A stretch of 35,558 nt of DNA from Hyphomicrobiales bacterium (GTDB lineage: Bacteria > Pseudomonadota > Alphaproteobacteria > Rhizobiales > Rhizobiaceae), in the NCBI GenBank assembly GCA_900472295.1, contig UCIA01000027.1, positions 34,946 through 70,503 of the forward strand, read 5' to 3'. Under the pieces are notes generated by a model. The model was not told the DNA's origin, searched no databases, and was given only the letters and a program-made list of their open reading frames with translations. The position numbers and the translations under genes were made by a program. Positions 31,928-35,558 of this stretch are shown here, in pieces. Position 1 is the stretch's first letter. Each line of letters opens with the position of its first letter.

Positions 31928-34905
31928 GTTCCAGCCAATCCCATCGCCTCACGTCAGGCGGCCTCATCGACCGCTCGGCGCCGCTCAATTTCCGCTTCGA
32001 CGGCAAGACGTTCTCCGGCTTCCAGGGCGACACGCTGGCGTCGGCGCTGGTCGCCAATGGCGTCAAGCTGGTCGGTCGTTCGTTCAAGTACCATCGCCCG
32101 CGCGGCATTCTCACCGCCGGCTCGGAAGAGCCCAATGCGCTGGTCGAGCTGCGCACCGGCGCCCGGCGCGAAGCCAACACCAAGGCCACCACCGCCGAAC
32201 TCTATGAAGGGCTGGAAGCCGCCAGCCAGAACCGCTGGCCGTCGCTGCGTCACGATGTGATGTCGGTGAACCAGCTGTTCGCGCCGATCTTCGTCGCCGG
32301 CTTTTACTACAAGACCTTCATGTGGCCGGCAAAATTCTGGGAGATGATTTACGAGCCGGCGATCCGCCGCGCCGCGGGTCTCGGCCGCGCGGCCCAGCTT
32401 CCCGACCCCGACCACTACGACAAGGCCTGGGCGCATTGCGACGTGGTGATCGCCGGCTCCGGCCCGGCCGGTCTGGCGGCCGCACTCGCAGCCGGCCGCA
32501 GCGGTGCCCGCGTCATCCTGTGCGAGGAGGATTTCGTCCCCGGTGGCCGCCTGCTTTCCGATGGCGGAACGATCGACGGGCTGCCAGCAGCGGATTGGCT
32601 GGCCAGGACACTGGCCGAGCTCGCCTCGATGCCGGATGTCCGCATGATGACCCGCACGACATTGTTCGGCGTCTATGACGGCGGCACTTATGGCGCGATC
32701 GAACGCGTCAACGACCATCTGCCGGTGCCGCCCGAACACCAGGTGCGCCAGCGACTGTGGAGAATCGTGGCCAAGCGCTGCGTCGTCGCAGCCGGCGCGA
32801 TCGAGCGGCCCATTGTCTTTGCCGGCAACGACACGCCCGACGTGATGATGGCGTCGGCCATGCGTACCTATGTCGCGCGCTATGCGGCCACGCCGGCAAA
32901 ACGCCCCGCACTGTTCACCAACAATGAGGATGGCTGGCGCACGGTCGAGACGGCACTCGCAGCCGGGCTGCAGATCGCCGCGGTGATCGACGCGCGGGGT
33001 GATGTCTCGCCCGCCCATCGTTCCCTCGCCTCCAAAAACGGCTTCACCGTGCTGCATGGTTCGGTCAGCGGCGTCGATGGCGGCAAGGACGGCGTGCGCA
33101 AGATTTCGGTGTCGCTGGCCGGTGGTGCGCGCGCCGAGGTCGAGGCCGACGGGCTCGCCGTTTCCGGCGGCTGGAACCCGGCGGTCGGACTCACCTCCTA
33201 CCATCGCGGCCGGCCGAAATGGCGCGATGATATCGCCGCCTTCGTGCCGGACGGCGCGCCGCCCGGCATGGTCGCGGCAGGTGCCGCCAACGGTGCCTTT
33301 GGCCTTGGCGCCTGCCTGCGCGAAGGGTTCGAAGCCGGCGCGGTGGCGGCGCGTGACGCCGGGCGCAATGGCAACACCGGCGCGGCGCCGACCGCCAGCG
33401 ATGAAGCGCTCTCGCTGACGCCGCTCTGGCATGTCGCGGGCAAGGGCAAGGCCTTTGTCGACCAGCAGCACGATGTCACCGCGTCTGATATCGAGCTGGC
33501 GCAGCGCGAGGGTTTTGAATCGGTCGAACATCTGAAGCGCTACACCACGCTCGGCATGGCGACCGACCAGGGCAAGACCTCCAACGTCGCCGGCCTCGCC
33601 ATCATGGCAGCGGTCTCAGGCAAATCCATCCCTGAGACCGGCACGACGATCTATCGCCCGCCTTACGTGCCCGTCGCCATCGGCGCCTTTGCCGGCCATC
33701 ATCGCGACGAGGCTTTTCATGCGACGCGGCTGACGCCGTCGCATCACTGGGCCGCCGAACAGGGCGCGATCTTCGTCGACACCGGCCTGTGGAAGCGCGC
33801 GCAATGGTATCCGCGCGCCGGCGAGAAAGACTGGCTGGAGTCTGTCACCCGCGAGGTCAAGGCGGTGCGCTCGGGCGTCGGCTTCTGCGATGTCTCGACG
33901 CTGGGCAAGATCGATGTGCACGGCCCCGATGCCGGCGCCTTCCTCGACCGCGTCTACATCAACACCTTCTCCAATCTCACTGTGGGCAAGGCGCGCTATG
34001 GGCTGATGCTGCGCGAGGACGGCCTGGTCTATGATGACGGCACCACGTCGCGGCTGGCCGAGGATCATTATTTCCTGACCACCACCACCGCCAAGGCCGG
34101 GCTGGTGATGCAGCATCTCGAATTCTGCCGGCAGGTGCTGTTCCCTGAACTCGACGTGCAGTTGACCTCGGTCTCCGACCAGTGGGCGCAATTCTCGATT
34201 GCCGGACCGAAGACACGTGACCTGCTGAAGGAGATCGTCGACCCCGCCGAAGACCTGTCCAACGAAGGTTTTCCCTTCATGGGCGCGCGCGAAGTCGCCT
34301 TGCGCGGCGGCATCAAGGCGCGGCTGTTCCGCATCTCCTTCTCCGGCGAGATGGCATTCGAGATTTCGGTGCCGGCGCGCTATGGCGAGGCCATGGCGCG
34401 CAATCTGATGATAGCGGGAAAACCGTTCGGCGTGACGCCCTATGGCACCGAAGCGCTCGGCGTCATGCGCGTCGAAAAGGGCCATGTCGCAGGACCGGAG
34501 CTCAGCGGGACGACGACCGCAGCCGATCTCGGGCTCGGCAAGATGATGTCGAGCAAAAAGGATTTTATCGGCCGCGTCATGGCCGGCCGCGAGGCGCTGG
34601 TGGCACCGGACCGACAGGTCGCGGTTGGCATCAAGCCGGTCGACAAAGCGCGGCGCCTGCGCTCCGGTGCGCATATCATTCCGAAGGGGCAGACACCGGG
34701 GCCTGACAACGACCAGGGTTACGTCACCTCGGTCTGCTTCTCGCCGACGCTCGATCAGTGGATCGGGTTGGCGCTGGTCGAGCGCGGTCGCGAGCGCATC
34801 GGTGAGATCGTCCATGCGCACGATCCGCTGCGCGGCGAAGACTATGATGTCGAACTCTGCAATCCCGTCTTCTATGATCCGGATGGAGGGCGCCAGCGTG
34901 GCTGA
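31924..34905 (+). CDS. mgdC: N-methylglutamate dehydrogenase subunit C (sarcosine oxidase alpha-like)
   Basis: This 993-residue protein matches SoxA. The N-terminal part (about 15-80) is a ferredoxin-like fold without a cysteine cluster (FRFDGKTFSGFQGDTLASAL). Next comes a large NAD/FAD-binding domain with VIAGSGPAGLAAALAAGRSG (about 175-195). The C-terminal 380 residues are a GcvT-like tetrahydrofolate-binding domain (VGFCDVSTLGKIDVHGPDAG). It completes the oxidation of N-methylglutamate and transfers the methylene group to tetrahydrofolate. The start is GTG at 31924, which overlaps the preceding open frame. It overlaps mgdD by eight bases. Confidence 0.9.
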   Translation: MSSSQSHRLTSGGLIDRSAPLNFRFDGKTFSGFQGDTLASALVANGVKLVGRSFKYHRPRGILTAGSEEPNALVELRTGARREANTKATTAELYEGLEAASQNRWPSLRHDVMSVNQLFAPIFVAGFYYKTFMWPAKFWEMIYEPAIRRAAGLGRAAQLPDPDHYDKAWAHCDVVIAGSGPAGLAAALAAGRSGARVILCEEDFVPGGRLLSDGGTIDGLPAADWLARTLAELASMPDVRMMTRTTLFGVYDGGTYGAIERVNDHLPVPPEHQVRQRLWRIVAKRCVVAAGAIERPIVFAGNDTPDVMMASAMRTYVARYAATPAKRPALFTNNEDGWRTVETALAAGLQIAAVIDARGDVSPAHRSLASKNGFTVLHGSVSGVDGGKDGVRKISVSLAGGARAEVEADGLAVSGGWNPAVGLTSYHRGRPKWRDDIAAFVPDGAPPGMVAAGAANGAFGLGACLREGFEAGAVAARDAGRNGNTGAAPTASDEALSLTPLWHVAGKGKAFVDQQHDVTASDIELAQREGFESVEHLKRYTTLGMATDQGKTSNVAGLAIMAAVSGKSIPETGTTIYRPPYVPVAIGAFAGHHRDEAFHATRLTPSHHWAAEQGAIFVDTGLWKRAQWYPRAGEKDWLESVTREVKAVRSGVGFCDVSTLGKIDVHGPDAGAFLDRVYINTFSNLTVGKARYGLMLREDGLVYDDGTTSRLAEDHYFLTTTTAKAGLVMQHLEFCRQVLFPELDVQLTSVSDQWAQFSIAGPKTRDLLKEIVDPAEDLSNEGFPFMGAREVALRGGIKARLFRISFSGEMAFEISVPARYGEAMARNLMIAGKPFGVTPYGTEALGVMRVEKGHVAGPELSGTTTAADLGLGKMMSSKKDFIGRVMAGREALVAPDRQVAVGIKPVDKARRLRSGAHIIPKGQTPGPDNDQGYVTSVCFSPTLDQWIGLALVERGRERIGEIVHAHDPLRGEDYDVELCNPVFYDPDGGRQRG

Positions 34906-35524
34906 GTTTTCCTGGGAAGTGCGCAGCCCGCTCGACCGGGCGCTCGTCGCGGGGCCGTACGGTGTGCGAGGCGATGCCGGCGTGTCGCTGACCGAGATCC
35001 GCAACTTCGACCTCGTCCAGGTGATGGCGCGGCGGGGCATGGCGGGAGACATGGCCAAGGCGGCGAAGGCTCGTCTCGGCGTTGCGGCCCCGGATGCGCC
35101 GAAGGCGGTGCAGAGTTCGGATGCGACGCTCATCTGGTCGGGACCGGACCAGTTTTTCGTGCTGTCGAGGGGCGGCAAGCACACGACTGAAACACTCGCC
35201 CAGACGTTTGCATCGTTCGCCTCACTGTCGGACCAGTCGCATGCAAGGGTGCTGATCAGCATCTCCGGCGCCAAGGCGCGGACAATGTTGGCAAAGCTGT
35301 CGTCGATCGATTTGCATCCCGATGCGTTTGCGATTGGGGCGGCAGCTGCGACCTCGATGGATCACACCAGCGTTACGCTCTGGCGCGGCGGTGACAAGTC
35401 GGACGGGCAGGCGGTGTTCAACGTTCTGGTGTTTGCGACTTTTGCCGTGAGCCTTTGGCATACTGTGCTGGATTCGGCTGCGGAGTATGGCGTGGCTATC
35501 GGGCATTCCGAAGAACTGGCGTAG
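34898..35524 (+). CDS. mgdD: N-methylglutamate dehydrogenase subunit D (sarcosine oxidase gamma-like)
   Basis: This 208-residue protein resembles SoxG, the gamma subunit of sarcosine oxidase, which is distantly related to GcvT and helps hold the complex together. GTG at 34898 was chosen because GGAGG (34886-34890) lies at the right distance; ATG at 34883 is an alternative five codons upstream. It overlaps the end of mgdC by eight bases. Segments such as DATLIWSGPDQFFVLS and SLWHTVLDSAAEYG fit the family. It ends the operon, with only a partial repeat left in the window after it. Confidence 0.85.
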   Translation: MAEFSWEVRSPLDRALVAGPYGVRGDAGVSLTEIRNFDLVQVMARRGMAGDMAKAAKARLGVAAPDAPKAVQSSDATLIWSGPDQFFVLSRGGKHTTETLAQTFASFASLSDQSHARVLISISGAKARTMLAKLSSIDLHPDAFAIGAAAATSMDHTSVTLWRGGDKSDGQAVFNVLVFATFAVSLWHTVLDSAAEYGVAIGHSEELA

Positions 35525-35558
35525 CGCATTGCGCGCTCTTCCTTCTCCCCTTGTGGGA
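35525..35558. repeat. Start of a REP-like repeat, cut by the window end
   Basis: The last bases include CTTCTCCCCTTGTGGGA, sharing the CTTCTCCCC core of the element at 31826-31853. Only one arm is visible, so the call is tentative. Confidence 0.4.

Overview
The window is GC-rich, tightly packed DNA of the kind found in a soil or plant-associated alphaproteobacterium of the Rhizobiales. A Mesorhizobium-like genome is my best guess, based on gene content (a DXR-like dehydrogenase, a SorC-type regulator beside a ribose-type ABC transporter, soxBDAG-like genes) and on the style of the intergenic palindromes. No tRNA, rRNA, CRISPR array, transposase or phage gene was seen.

Region 1 (about 1-10,460) looks like a polyol or ketose utilisation locus. 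It holds a DXR-like/homoserine-dehydrogenase-like oxidoreductase with a SAF-type C-terminus, an FGGY kinase, a small secreted protein, a SorC-family regulator on the minus strand, a ribose-type ABC transporter (permease, binding protein, double ATPase) and two short-chain dehydrogenases. A TGAAC/GTTCA motif occurs both upstream of the oxidoreductase-kinase pair and upstream of the transporter, so the SorC protein may control both. The substrate cannot be read from the sequence.

Region 2 (about 10,460-35,558) is a nearly complete methylated-amine catabolic island. A TmoXWV-type ABC importer (fused permease) and an unknown fourth gene face a convergent trimethylamine monooxygenase (tmm). Next come an XRE-cupin regulator and a four-subunit dimethylamine monooxygenase / heme-dependent oxidative N-demethylase operon (minus strand). 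Divergent from that operon is a six-gene membrane cassette built around an APC permease and three very small membrane proteins. The N-methylglutamate pathway follows: mgsABC, gmaS and mgdABCD (soxBDAG-like).

Together these genes predict TMA -> TMAO -> DMA -> methylamine -> gamma-glutamylmethylamide / N-methylglutamate -> glutamate, with the released one-carbon units passed to tetrahydrofolate by GcvT-like domains. The TMAO demethylase (Tdm) expected between Tmm and the DMA step is not in the window. The unknown protein at 14,969-15,769 and the accessory membrane proteins at 22,370-25,709 are the most likely places for new biology. Half-sites TTCAC/GTGAA recur in the regulatory gaps around tmm, the XRE-cupin gene and the dmm/APC divergent region, suggesting one local regulon. 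A repeat-derived insert between mgdB and mgdC creates an 81-codon open frame that overlaps both neighbours by four bases.
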